The translations under genes were made by a program, and so were the position numbers. Shown in pieces: positions 1 to 6,278 of a stretch of 10,586 bases of DNA (its first letter is position 1; each line of letters opens with the position of its first letter). Source of the DNA: Candidatus Vogelbacteria bacterium (GTDB taxonomy: Bacteria > Patescibacteriota > Minisyncoccia > Phycocordibacterales > XYD1-FULL-46-19); the NCBI GenBank assembly GCA_011049365.1, contig DSBD01000007.1:1-10586 (forward strand). Reading direction: 5' to 3'. The notes beneath the pieces were generated by a model. It had not been told where the DNA came from and searched no databases. It saw nothing but the letters and a program-made list of their open reading frames with translations.

Positions 1-12
1 ACAAAGTCCCGA

Positions 13-75
13 GGTAATAAATACGAACTCGCTTCGCTTGTCCTTGCGCCCGGCCGAGCCGTGCGGTATTATACC
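13..75. repeat. GC-rich palindromic intergenic element
   Basis: An imperfect inverted repeat bounds this element: GGTAATAAATAC at 13-24 faces GTATTATACC at 66-75, pairing about 10 bp with two single-base bulges. The roughly 40 bp inside are much more GC-rich than the surrounding DNA and contain the palindrome CGGCCGAGCCG (51-61) and the motif CTCGCTTCGC (29-38). No coding frame is evident. Its layout (AT-rich outer arms, GC-rich core, GGCTCGG on the reverse strand) recalls the element immediately downstream, but the sequences do not align well, so kinship is inferred only. The region upstream of position 1 is not visible. Confidence 0.45.
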
Positions 76-79
76 TATA

Positions 80-147
80 TTAGCTCCTCGGTTCGGAAAT
101 GAAAATGTTTTTACATTTTCATTTCACTCACTCTACGTCGCTAATAA
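80..147 (+). repeat. 68-nt palindromic repeat, copy A
   Basis: The conserved left flank TTAGCTCCTCGGTTCGG (80-96) and right flank CTCTACGTCGCTAATAA (131-147) enclose a perfect hairpin. Its 13-bp stem pairs GAAATGAAAATGT (96-108) with ACATTTTCATTTC (113-125) around a TTTT loop. The outermost TTAGC and GCTAA can also pair. A second copy of the same length lies at 7190-7257, with near-identical flanks but a different, still perfectly paired, stem. This copy ends just before the dprA promoter. It looks like a small REP- or MITE-like dispersed palindrome. No transposase is present. Confidence 0.8.
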
Positions 148-150
148 AAA

Positions 151-160
151 TTGCTAAAAT
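151..160 (+). promoter_or_regulatory. Extended -10 promoter of dprA, probably leaderless
   Basis: TTGCTAAAAT contains an extended -10 (TG-n-TAAAAT). Exactly seven bases separate it from the dprA ATG at 168, so transcription would start at or next to the start codon. No Shine-Dalgarno sequence lies between them. No good -35 is visible, and that position falls inside the palindromic repeat. The same ten bases occur at 1040-1049, and a close relative occurs at 3374-3383. Confidence 0.55.
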
Positions 161-167
161 GTTTTAG

Positions 168-1034
168 ATGGTTGAAATAATTAAGTTAGATAAAAAACTT
201 TGGCCACCTCTTTTTAATGAAATTCCCGACCCACCAAAAGAACTCTACTTAAAAGGCGCTTTACCTGACTTCAACAAATTATGGTTGACTATTATCGGCC
301 CACGCCGACCCAGTCAACAAGCAATGGTAATCTGTCGGCAATTTATTGACTCTTTAGCCGGCCAAGAAATAGTTATTGTCTCCGGTTTAGCCATTGGTAT
401 TGATGGCTTGGCTCATCAAGTAGCTTTAGAAAATAATCTGCCAACAGTAGCTATTCCAGGTTCAGGGTTATCTGATAGGGTTCTCTATCCGGCTCGCCAT
501 AAATTATTAGCTAATAAAATAATCTCGGCTGGAGGTGGGTTATTATCAGAATATTCACCCGAAACCCCAGCCGCTCCTTATACCTTCCCTAGACGTAATC
601 GACTAATGGCCGGAATAGCTCATAAAGTTTTAGTGATTGAAGCTGGAGAAAAATCCGGAACCTTAATCACTGCTCGTTTAGGTTTGGAATATAACAAAGA
701 TATTTTAGTAGTCCCGGGCTCTATTTTTTCTCCTCTATCGGCCGGAACTAATCGTTTGATTAAAGAAGGAGCTGAGCCAATATTATCAGCTGATGATTTG
801 AAAGAATCTTTGGGTTTTAAAAATTCTCACAATGAAAAGTCTGATAATAAAATGAATTTGGATTTAAGCCCTGAAGAGAAAATTATTAAAAACATAATAG
901 CTCGCAATAATTTACCAATTGATGAGATAATTTCAAAGAGCAATTTAGAGGCTTCTCAAGTCTTAATGGCTATTAGTAATTTAGAGATAAAAAAGATCAT
1001 TGCTGACAGTGGTGGATTATTTCATTTGTTATAA
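168..1034 (+). CDS. dprA: DNA-processing protein DprA (Smf)
   Basis: DprA is a cytoplasmic protein that binds single-stranded DNA taken up in transformation, protects it and loads RecA. The 288-residue product has the family's Rossmann-like core. Visible signatures are VSGLAIGIDGLAH near residue 71, which matches the SGxAxGID hallmark, then FPRRNRLMAG near 139 and SGTLITARLGLEY near 163, followed by ILVVPG. A C-terminal winged-helix domain (about 236-288) starts at SPEEKII. The N-terminal SAM-like domain of longer homologues is absent or minimal, so this is a short form. The nucleotide-fold segment reads IIGPRRPS where GS/GT is more usual. The start at 168 is supported by the promoter seven bases upstream, which implies a leaderless mRNA. 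topA follows 66 bp later on the same strand, a pairing common in bacteria. Confidence 0.93.
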   Translation: MVEIIKLDKKLWPPLFNEIPDPPKELYLKGALPDFNKLWLTIIGPRRPSQQAMVICRQFIDSLAGQEIVIVSGLAIGIDGLAHQVALENNLPTVAIPGSGLSDRVLYPARHKLLANKIISAGGGLLSEYSPETPAAPYTFPRRNRLMAGIAHKVLVIEAGEKSGTLITARLGLEYNKDILVVPGSIFSPLSAGTNRLIKEGAEPILSADDLKESLGFKNSHNEKSDNKMNLDLSPEEKIIKNIIARNNLPIDEIISKSNLEASQVLMAISNLEIKKIIADSGGLFHLL

Positions 1035-1039
1035 AAAAT

Positions 1040-1049
1040 TTGCTAAAAT
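1040..1049 (+). promoter_or_regulatory. Extended -10 promoter candidate for topA
   Basis: TTGCTAAAAT begins six bases after the dprA stop and is identical to the dprA promoter motif at 151-160. It would start transcription near 1056 and give topA an AT-rich leader of about 45 nt with no Shine-Dalgarno sequence. No convincing -35 is present. Read-through from dprA remains possible because no terminator hairpin lies between the genes. Confidence 0.45.
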
Positions 1050-1100
1050 TATCTCTTTGTAGTAATACTTAAACTAAATTTAAAAAATAAAAATATAATA

Positions 1101-3275
1101 ATGAAATTATTTATCGTTGAGTCCCCCGCCAAAGCCAAAACCATTTCCAATTATCTTGGTAAAGAATATTTAGTTAAAGCCAGCGTTGGTCATATTAGAG
1201 ATTTACCTAAATCAAATAAAGATGCTGTTGATGTAGAAAAAAATTTCAAACCAAAATATATAATCTCACCCGGTAAAGAAAAAATAGTTGCGGAAATAAA
1301 AAAAATGGCTCAAAGGGCCGAAGAAGTAATATTGGCTACTGACCCAGATCGTGAAGGCGAAGCTATCGCTTGGCACTTAAAAGAAGTAGCTAATTTGAAA
1401 AATCCCTTAAGAGTCACCTATCAAGAAATAACTGAGCAAGCTATTAAAGAAGCTGTAAAAAATCCTCGTCCTTTAGATGATAATTTAATTAAAGCCCAAG
1501 AAGCTCGTCGAGTTTTAGATCGTCTTTTCGGTTATGATTTATCAAGTCTTATTTGGAAAAAACTTCGCTATGGTCTATCAGCTGGTCGGGTTCAATCACC
1601 AGCTCTAAGAATTTTAGCTGAGAAAGAAAGAGAGATAAAAGCTTTTCAACCGGAGAAATTCTGGTTAGTTTTTGCTAATTTTAAAACTGAAAATAACGAC
1701 CTTTTGAAAATGGAATGTCTTGAAAAATTTAAGGATGAGAAAACCGCTTTAAATATAATTACTGAAGGTGAAAAAAGAAAATGGCAGATAGATGAGGTTA
1801 AAGAGGTTGAAAGTAAAAGATTACCCAAAGCACCCTTTATCACTTCCACTTTACAACAAACTGCTTCGTCACGATTAGGGTTATCCCCCAGTCAAACCAT
1901 GCGCTTAGCGCAAAAACTTTATGAAGCCGGCCATATTACCTATATGCGAACCGATAACACTAGTGTAGCCCAAGAAGCTCTAGAGAATATTAGAAAACAA
2001 ATAGTGAAAGAATATGGTCAAGAATATTTAAAAGAGAGAGTCTATGCTTCCAAAAGTAAAAATGCCCAAGAAGCTCATGAAGCCATCAGGCCAACTGATA
2101 TCAGTAAAAAAATAGCCGGACAAGATACCACCAGCAAAAAACTCTATGACCTTATCAGAACTAGAACAATTTGTTCTCAAATGACTGAAGCACTATTTTT
2201 AAAAACCACTATTATAGCCAAAACTGATGACGATAAAATACCCGCTTTCAGTTGTTCGGGTAGTCAGTTAATCAAGAAAGGATTTTTAATAGCTGATAAA
2301 AAAAGTCTATTTGATGAAGAGTTATTACCTCAGGTGGCTAAAGGTGAGAAGTTATCTTTAAAAGATATCTATTCAGAAGGTAAAGAAACCGAACCACCAA
2401 GAAGATTTTCTGAAGCCGGTTTAATTAAAGAATTAGAAAAAAGAGGCATCGGCCGACCATCCACTTATGCCAGTATTATAAAAACAATTATTAACCGCGG
2501 TTATGTGGAAAAAGAAAATCGTTCTTTAAAAGTTACTCCAACTGGTGAAGTAGTCAGTGAATTTTTAGAAAATAATTTTAAAGAATATATTAGTGATTCC
2601 TTTACTGCTAACTTAGAAAATGAACTTGATGATATTGCCGGAGGTAATAAAAAATATGAAAAAGTTTTAAGTGATTTTTATCAACCTTTTACCAAAAGTA
2701 TTGAAGCCAAAAAAGATTTACCCAAAATTACCAATTTGGGAGAAGCCCCGGAGAAAATCATTTGTCCAAAATGTTCAGGAAAAATGATCATTAAACTAGG
2801 TCGAGGAGGTAAATTTTATAGTTGCGCTAGATTTCCTGATTGCGAAGGAGCTCTAACATTGAAAGGAAAAAAATTGGAAGGGCCAAAAGAAACCGGTGAA
2901 AAATGTCCCGAATGTGATAAAGGTAAATTAATTTCTAGAGAAAGTCGTTTTGGTTCTTTTGTTGGTTGTAGTCGTTATCCTAAATGTCGTTATATAAAAA
3001 ATGATGAAGCAAGTGATGACCAAGAAAGACCCGGGAGTAATGGAGTTTTATGTCCAAAATGCCAAAAGGGTACTATGGTAGAAAAAAAGGGTCGTTTTGG
3101 AACTTTTTATGGCTGTTCTAATTATCCTAAGTGTAAAAATATTATTAAAACAAAACCAACTGGAGAAAATTGCCACTTATGTGGATCTCTAATAATGGAG
3201 GGGACTAAAACAATTCCTAACCGTTGCAGTAATAAAAACTGCCCGAATCACAATCCTCATAAAATGGGTAAATAA
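1101..3275 (+). CDS. topA: DNA topoisomerase I (type IA)
   Basis: TopA relaxes negative supercoils by transient single-strand cleavage through a 5'-phosphotyrosine link. The 724-residue product opens with the Toprim domain: FIVESPAKAKT with Glu7, then the metal-binding DPDREGE at 81-87. The catalytic tyrosine is Tyr281 in ITYMRTDN. The core also shows SAGRVQSPALR near 160 and RGIGRPSTYASII near 448, both type IA hallmarks. The C-terminus carries three canonical Cys4 zinc ribbons (about 555-581, 602-629 and 651-678), each with a GxF(Y/V)xC core. A fourth, more divergent ribbon is at 691-715. Length and order match full-length bacterial TopA, and no disruption is seen. The ATG at 1101 directly precedes the conserved N-terminal strand. 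It is probably transcribed from the promoter at 1040 and/or with dprA. Confidence 0.97.
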   Translation: MKLFIVESPAKAKTISNYLGKEYLVKASVGHIRDLPKSNKDAVDVEKNFKPKYIISPGKEKIVAEIKKMAQRAEEVILATDPDREGEAIAWHLKEVANLKNPLRVTYQEITEQAIKEAVKNPRPLDDNLIKAQEARRVLDRLFGYDLSSLIWKKLRYGLSAGRVQSPALRILAEKEREIKAFQPEKFWLVFANFKTENNDLLKMECLEKFKDEKTALNIITEGEKRKWQIDEVKEVESKRLPKAPFITSTLQQTASSRLGLSPSQTMRLAQKLYEAGHITYMRTDNTSVAQEALENIRKQIVKEYGQEYLKERVYASKSKNAQEAHEAIRPTDISKKIAGQDTTSKKLYDLIRTRTICSQMTEALFLKTTIIAKTDDDKIPAFSCSGSQLIKKGFLIADKKSLFDEELLPQVAKGEKLSLKDIYSEGKETEPPRRFSEAGLIKELEKRGIGRPSTYASIIKTIINRGYVEKENRSLKVTPTGEVVSEFLENNFKEYISDSFTANLENELDDIAGGNKKYEKVLSDFYQPFTKSIEAKKDLPKITNLGEAPEKIICPKCSGKMIIKLGRGGKFYSCARFPDCEGALTLKGKKLEGPKETGEKCPECDKGKLISRESRFGSFVGCSRYPKCRYIKNDEASDDQERPGSNGVLCPKCQKGTMVEKKGRFGTFYGCSNYPKCKNIIKTKPTGENCHLCGSLIMEGTKTIPNRCSNKNCPNHNPHKMGK

Positions 3276-3276
3276 A

Positions 3277-3306
3277 ACCCGTTAGAAACTACGGTTTCTA
3301 ACGGGT
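3277..3306 (+). terminator. Strong hairpin after topA (non-canonical terminator or RNA element)
   Basis: A perfect 13-bp stem (ACCCGTTAGAAAC at 3277-3289, GTTTCTAACGGGT at 3294-3306) closes a TACG loop two bases after the topA stop. No T-run follows, so it is not a classical intrinsic terminator. It may stabilise the topA 3' end or act with the second hairpin at 3333-3359. A degenerate third version of the arm, GCTTCTAATGGGGT, occurs at 3327-3340. Confidence 0.55.
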
Positions 3307-3332
3307 CAAGAGCCATGGGGCATTCTGCTTCT

Positions 3333-3359
3333 AATGGGGTAAAAAACCGACCCATTTTT
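3333..3359 (+). terminator. Weak hairpin plus T-run before rel
   Basis: AATGGGGT (3333-3340) can pair with ACCCATT (3350-3356) with one bulged G across a nine-base A-rich loop, and the T-run continues to 3359. This resembles a weak intrinsic terminator for topA transcription. The same ACCCATTTT can instead pair with AAAATGGGT (3261-3269), which spans the end of topA, so two mutually exclusive folds are possible. Confidence 0.35.
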
Positions 3360-3373
3360 ATCTTGGATGAATT

Positions 3374-3383
3374 TTGCTATATT
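3374..3383 (+). promoter_or_regulatory. Extended -10 promoter of rel, probably leaderless
   Basis: TTGCTATATT matches the TTGCTAAAAT motif found before dprA and topA, with TG-n-TATATT as the extended -10. Seven bases separate it from the ATG at 3391, the same spacing as at dprA. This predicts a leaderless mRNA and favours 3391 over the upstream ATG at 3367, which would lie before the predicted transcription start. Confidence 0.5.
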
Positions 3384-3390
3384 AAAAGAT

Positions 3391-4845
3391 ATGGGAAATG
3401 AAATTTTAGAGGAAATTATATCCCTCATTAAAGAGCCAACTGATGAAAATATTGATTTAATTAAAAGGGCCTATAACTTTGCTCAAAAAGCCCATGAAGA
3501 GCAGAAACGTTTTTCCGGCGAACCATATATAATCCACCCTCTTCAGGTAGCTAAAAATCTAGCCGAACTTAAAGCTGACCCAATAACTATAGCGGCTGGG
3601 CTACTTCATGACACCATTGAAGACACCACCGTAACCAAAGAGGATATAAAAAAAGAATTCGGAGAAAATATATTATTTTTAGTTTTAGGAGTCAGTAAAT
3701 TAGGAGAACTAAAATATCGTGGAATGAAAAAACATGCTGAAAGTCTAAGGAGAATTTTAGTTGCTATGGCTGAAGATATCAGAGTCATCATAATCAAACT
3801 AGCTGACCGACTTCATAATGTTAGAACTTTAGATTATGTTCCTAAACAAAAAAGAAAAAGGATTGCCCTAGAAACTTTAGAAATTTATGCGCCACTGGCT
3901 AATCGTCTCGGCATGGGTAAATTAAAAGGCCTTTTAGAAGACGCTTCTTTTCCTTATGTCTATCCCGAAGAATATAGTAAGGTGGTTAAACTTAGAAAAT
4001 CTAGAGGAAAAGAATCAATAAAACATTTGGAAAAAGTCTATCGCCTCTTAGAAACTAAAATAGCTGAAGCAGGAATGAAAAGTGTTCATATTGAATATAG
4101 GATTAAATACTTATATAGCTTATACAAAAAACTCCTAAGATATAATATGGATATTGAAAAAATTTTTGATATTTCAGCTTTGAGAGTAATAGTTGATAAT
4201 ATGAGTGATTGTTATCAAGTTTTGGGTATTATCCATTCTGTCTGGCGGCCGGTACCGGGAAGATTAAAAGATTATATCGCTAACCCTAAACCTAATGGCT
4301 ACCAAAGTATTCATACTTCAATCTTTATTGGAGATCGCCATATTGCTGAAATTCAAATCAGAAGTAAAGAAATGCACCATGAAGCTGAGTATGGTGTCGC
4401 TTCTCATATAATATATGATGAAAGTGGTAAGCCGAGAGCTGGAGGCAAGATGGCTAAAAAAATGACTTGGATAAGTGAGCTGGTAGATTGGCAGAAAGAA
4501 GTTTCCCATTCCGGACATTTTATTAAAGCTTTAAAAAATGATTTTATCCAAAATCGTATTTTTGTTTTTACCCCTAAGGGTGATGTAATAGAATTACCAA
4601 CTGATGCTACACCAATTGATTTTGCTTATGCTATTCATTCAGATATTGGTAATCATGCCGCCGGAGCCAGAGTAAATAATAAATATGTTGCCCTAAATCA
4701 TAAATTGAAAAATAATGATTTAGTGGAAATAGAAAAAAAGAAAAATAGCCGACCCACTAGAAGGTGGCTTAATTTTGCCAAAACTCAAACCGCTAAAAGA
4801 CATATAAAATCTTATCTTCAAAGAGATAAAGAAAGTAAAAATTAA
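3391..4845 (+). CDS. rel: Bifunctional-type (p)ppGpp synthetase/hydrolase, short form lacking ACT domain
   Basis: This RSH enzyme makes and degrades the alarmone (p)ppGpp in the cytoplasm. In the 484-residue product the N-terminal HD hydrolase is intact: His49, His73-Asp74 in LLHDTIEDT, and ADRLHNVRTL with Asp139 and Asn143. The synthetase follows, with RIKYLYSLYKK near 237, PGRLKDYIANPKPNGYQSIH near 289-308 and AEIQIR with Glu320. RLKD is the RxKD signature of bifunctional Rel/SpoT rather than the ExDD of RelA. A TGS domain spans about 385-447, and the protein ends some 35 residues later. The zinc-finger and ACT regulatory domains of long RSHs (about 700 residues or more) are therefore missing. 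The frame ends exactly against the parB stop, with no sign of a frameshifted remainder. An ATG at 3367 would add eight residues, but 3391 fits the promoter. Loss of the ACT half suggests altered ribosome sensing. Confidence 0.93.
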   Translation: MGNEILEEIISLIKEPTDENIDLIKRAYNFAQKAHEEQKRFSGEPYIIHPLQVAKNLAELKADPITIAAGLLHDTIEDTTVTKEDIKKEFGENILFLVLGVSKLGELKYRGMKKHAESLRRILVAMAEDIRVIIIKLADRLHNVRTLDYVPKQKRKRIALETLEIYAPLANRLGMGKLKGLLEDASFPYVYPEEYSKVVKLRKSRGKESIKHLEKVYRLLETKIAEAGMKSVHIEYRIKYLYSLYKKLLRYNMDIEKIFDISALRVIVDNMSDCYQVLGIIHSVWRPVPGRLKDYIANPKPNGYQSIHTSIFIGDRHIAEIQIRSKEMHHEAEYGVASHIIYDESGKPRAGGKMAKKMTWISELVDWQKEVSHSGHFIKALKNDFIQNRIFVFTPKGDVIELPTDATPIDFAYAIHSDIGNHAAGARVNNKYVALNHKLKNNDLVEIEKKKNSRPTRRWLNFAKTQTAKRHIKSYLQRDKESKN

Positions 4846-6107
4846 ATACTAAAATCAAAAATTGAATAGAGATCATCCTCGTCTTGATTGGAAATTTTTT
4901 CCTTCTCTTCTCTCTCTATATCACTAGACTTTTCAAAATCATCTATAGTGCTTTGTTCATATTCAGAACTTGTTCGTCTTTCAAAATTGTCTTCATTTTT
5001 ATTATTATCTTTCTCGAAAAAATCAGTTAATTGTGCCTTTGGTTGGTTATGATCTTGCCCATATTCTGATCCAAAATCTTCAATCTGATTACCACTATCA
5101 AAATTATTTTCTGAATCAACAGGATTTTCCTGATGACAAACTATTAGTGATTCATCTTGATTATCAGTTGGTAATTCTTCACAGATAACTTTTTCTTCAT
5201 CTTTTTCATCTATTGATACATCTTTAGAATTATTATCTGACCAATCATTATTAATTTTAATATCATCATTTTCTTGACTTTTAGCCTTGGACATTATTTT
5301 AAATATATTCTTCAAATCATCTTCGGACATAAAATCAATTGTCACTCGCCCACCATTTCTCTTTTTTTCAACTTTTACTCTAGTTCCAAAAATTTCAGTT
5401 AATTCTTCTTCCATATTAAGAATGTCTGGCGGTAGAAAACCAGCTTTGTTTCTTGCCCTTTCATAAGCTATTCTTCTGGCTATTAATTCGGTTTCTCTGA
5501 CCGTTAAACGTTTGTTTATAATTTCCTGAAAAAGAGTATATTGTTCTTCTGGTCGATCAATTAACATTAAAATTGGACGAGTATGACCTTCAGTAATTTG
5601 ACCAGCCACAATAGCATCCAATATTTCCTGTGGCAAAGACATAATTCGCATCGTATTGGTAACATAAACCCGACTCTTGCCTATTTTTTTAGCTATTTGA
5701 TGATGTCGTAAATTAAATTCTTTACTCAACTTAATAAAAGCTCGAGCTCGGTCAACTGGATTTAAATCTTCCCTTTGTAGGTTTTCTATAATCGCCAGCT
5801 CTAATTTAATACTATCGGTCTGCTCGCCAGAACGAATGATCACCGGCAGTTGATGAAGACCGGCTAATTTAGCAGCCCGCAATCTCCTCTCGCCGGCTAT
5901 TAATTCATATTCACTCGCTAAACCACCATCCGGCTTTTCAACTTCTCTTCGAAAAACCACTAAAGGTTGCAAAAGACCATATTGGCGAATAGAATCTGCC
6001 AAATCACGCAAAGCCCCCTCATCAAATTCCCGACGAGGTTGGAGAGGATTGGGCTTGATTTTATCAATCTCAATCCAAAAGATAGAATTGTAACGACTAT
6101 CATCCAT
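4842..6107 (-). CDS. parB: ParB/Spo0J-family CTPase partition protein with long acidic tail
   Basis: ParB spreads from parS sites as a CTP-dependent clamp and works with ParA/Soj in chromosome segregation. Taking the ATG at 6107, the product has 421 residues. The N-terminal domain shows KPNPLQPRREF near 18-28, the ELIAGERRLRAAKLAG box at 68-83 (GERR) and the ENLQREDLNP motif near 108-117. The helix-turn-helix (HHQIAKKIGKSRVYVTNTMR) lies near 135-154. A C-terminal domain fragment (RVTIDFMSEDDLKNIF) ends near 270. The remaining roughly 140 residues are strongly acidic, Asn/Ser-rich and probably disordered, which is unusual for the family. The longer reading back to 6158 is rejected because it runs through tRNA-Leu. 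There is no Shine-Dalgarno sequence, and expression probably depends on the tRNA promoter. parA is not in the window. The stop overlaps that of convergent rel. Confidence 0.93.
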   Translation of the reverse strand: MDDSRYNSIFWIEIDKIKPNPLQPRREFDEGALRDLADSIRQYGLLQPLVVFRREVEKPDGGLASEYELIAGERRLRAAKLAGLHQLPVIIRSGEQTDSIKLELAIIENLQREDLNPVDRARAFIKLSKEFNLRHHQIAKKIGKSRVYVTNTMRIMSLPQEILDAIVAGQITEGHTRPILMLIDRPEEQYTLFQEIINKRLTVRETELIARRIAYERARNKAGFLPPDILNMEEELTEIFGTRVKVEKKRNGGRVTIDFMSEDDLKNIFKIMSKAKSQENDDIKINNDWSDNNSKDVSIDEKDEEKVICEELPTDNQDESLIVCHQENPVDSENNFDSGNQIEDFGSEYGQDHNQPKAQLTDFFEKDNNKNEDNFERRTSSEYEQSTIDDFEKSSDIEREEKEKISNQDEDDLYSIFDFSI

Positions 6108-6117
6108 AATATTAAAG

Positions 6118-6199
6118 TGCCAGAGGTGGGACTTGAACCCACAAGCCTTGCGGCACACGATTTTGAGTCGTGCATGTTTACCAATTTCATCACTCTGGC
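6118..6199 (-). tRNA. tRNA-Leu (anticodon CAA)
   Basis: The 82-nt sequence folds as a class II tRNA. The acceptor GCCAGAG/CTCTGGC is followed by discriminator A, as leucine tRNAs require. The anticodon arm CACGA-CTCAAAA-TCGTG gives anticodon CAA. A long variable arm forms GCC-GCAA-GGC, and the T arm is GTGGG-TTCAAGT-CCCAC. The 3' CCA is not encoded (CTT follows), so it must be added enzymatically. A36-A37-A38 fits MiaA recognition. parB begins 10 nt downstream. Confidence 0.96.
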
Positions 6200-6212
6200 A
6201 AAACTCTATTAG

Positions 6213-6241
6213 ATTTTAAGATAAAAAAGAGCAAAAAGCAA
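6213..6241 (-). promoter_or_regulatory. Promoter of tRNA-Leu (and probably parB)
   Basis: On the minus strand, a -35 TTGCTT (6241-6236), a 17-nt spacer and a -10 TAAAAT (6218-6213) place the start near 6206, about six bases before the mature tRNA 5' end. The -35 is one base from the proposed -35 of the divergent miaA promoter. Confidence 0.6.
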
Positions 6242-6242
6242 A

Positions 6243-6271
6243 TTTACTTCCTAGTTAAAAAAGTCTAAACT
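6243..6271 (+). promoter_or_regulatory. Promoter candidate of miaA, possibly leaderless
   Basis: TTTACT (6243-6248), a 17-nt spacer and TAAACT (6266-6271) make a moderate sigma70-type match. Seven bases separate the -10 from the miaA ATG at 6279, the same spacing seen at dprA and rel, and there is no Shine-Dalgarno sequence. The TG extension is absent, so the call is weaker than for those genes. Confidence 0.4.
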
Positions 6272-6278
6272 TACTTAT

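Noticed and set aside
1646..1849. Antisense frames inside topA, rel, parB and the flavoprotein gene
   Set aside because: They are low-complexity reverse readings of strongly conserved coding regions, with no start signals or recognisable domains.
3367..3390. Eight-residue longer N-terminus of rel
   Set aside because: The start at 3367 lies upstream of the predicted transcription start, and nothing conserved is added.
6105..6158. Upstream extension of parB to an ATG at 6158
   Set aside because: It would run through the 3' half of tRNA-Leu, and the added residues match no ParB sequence. The ATG at 6107 directly precedes the conserved domain.
5960..6212. Short open frames on both strands over tRNA-Leu and the start of parB
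   Set aside because: They are shadows of the tRNA and of the parB coding frame, with no family features.
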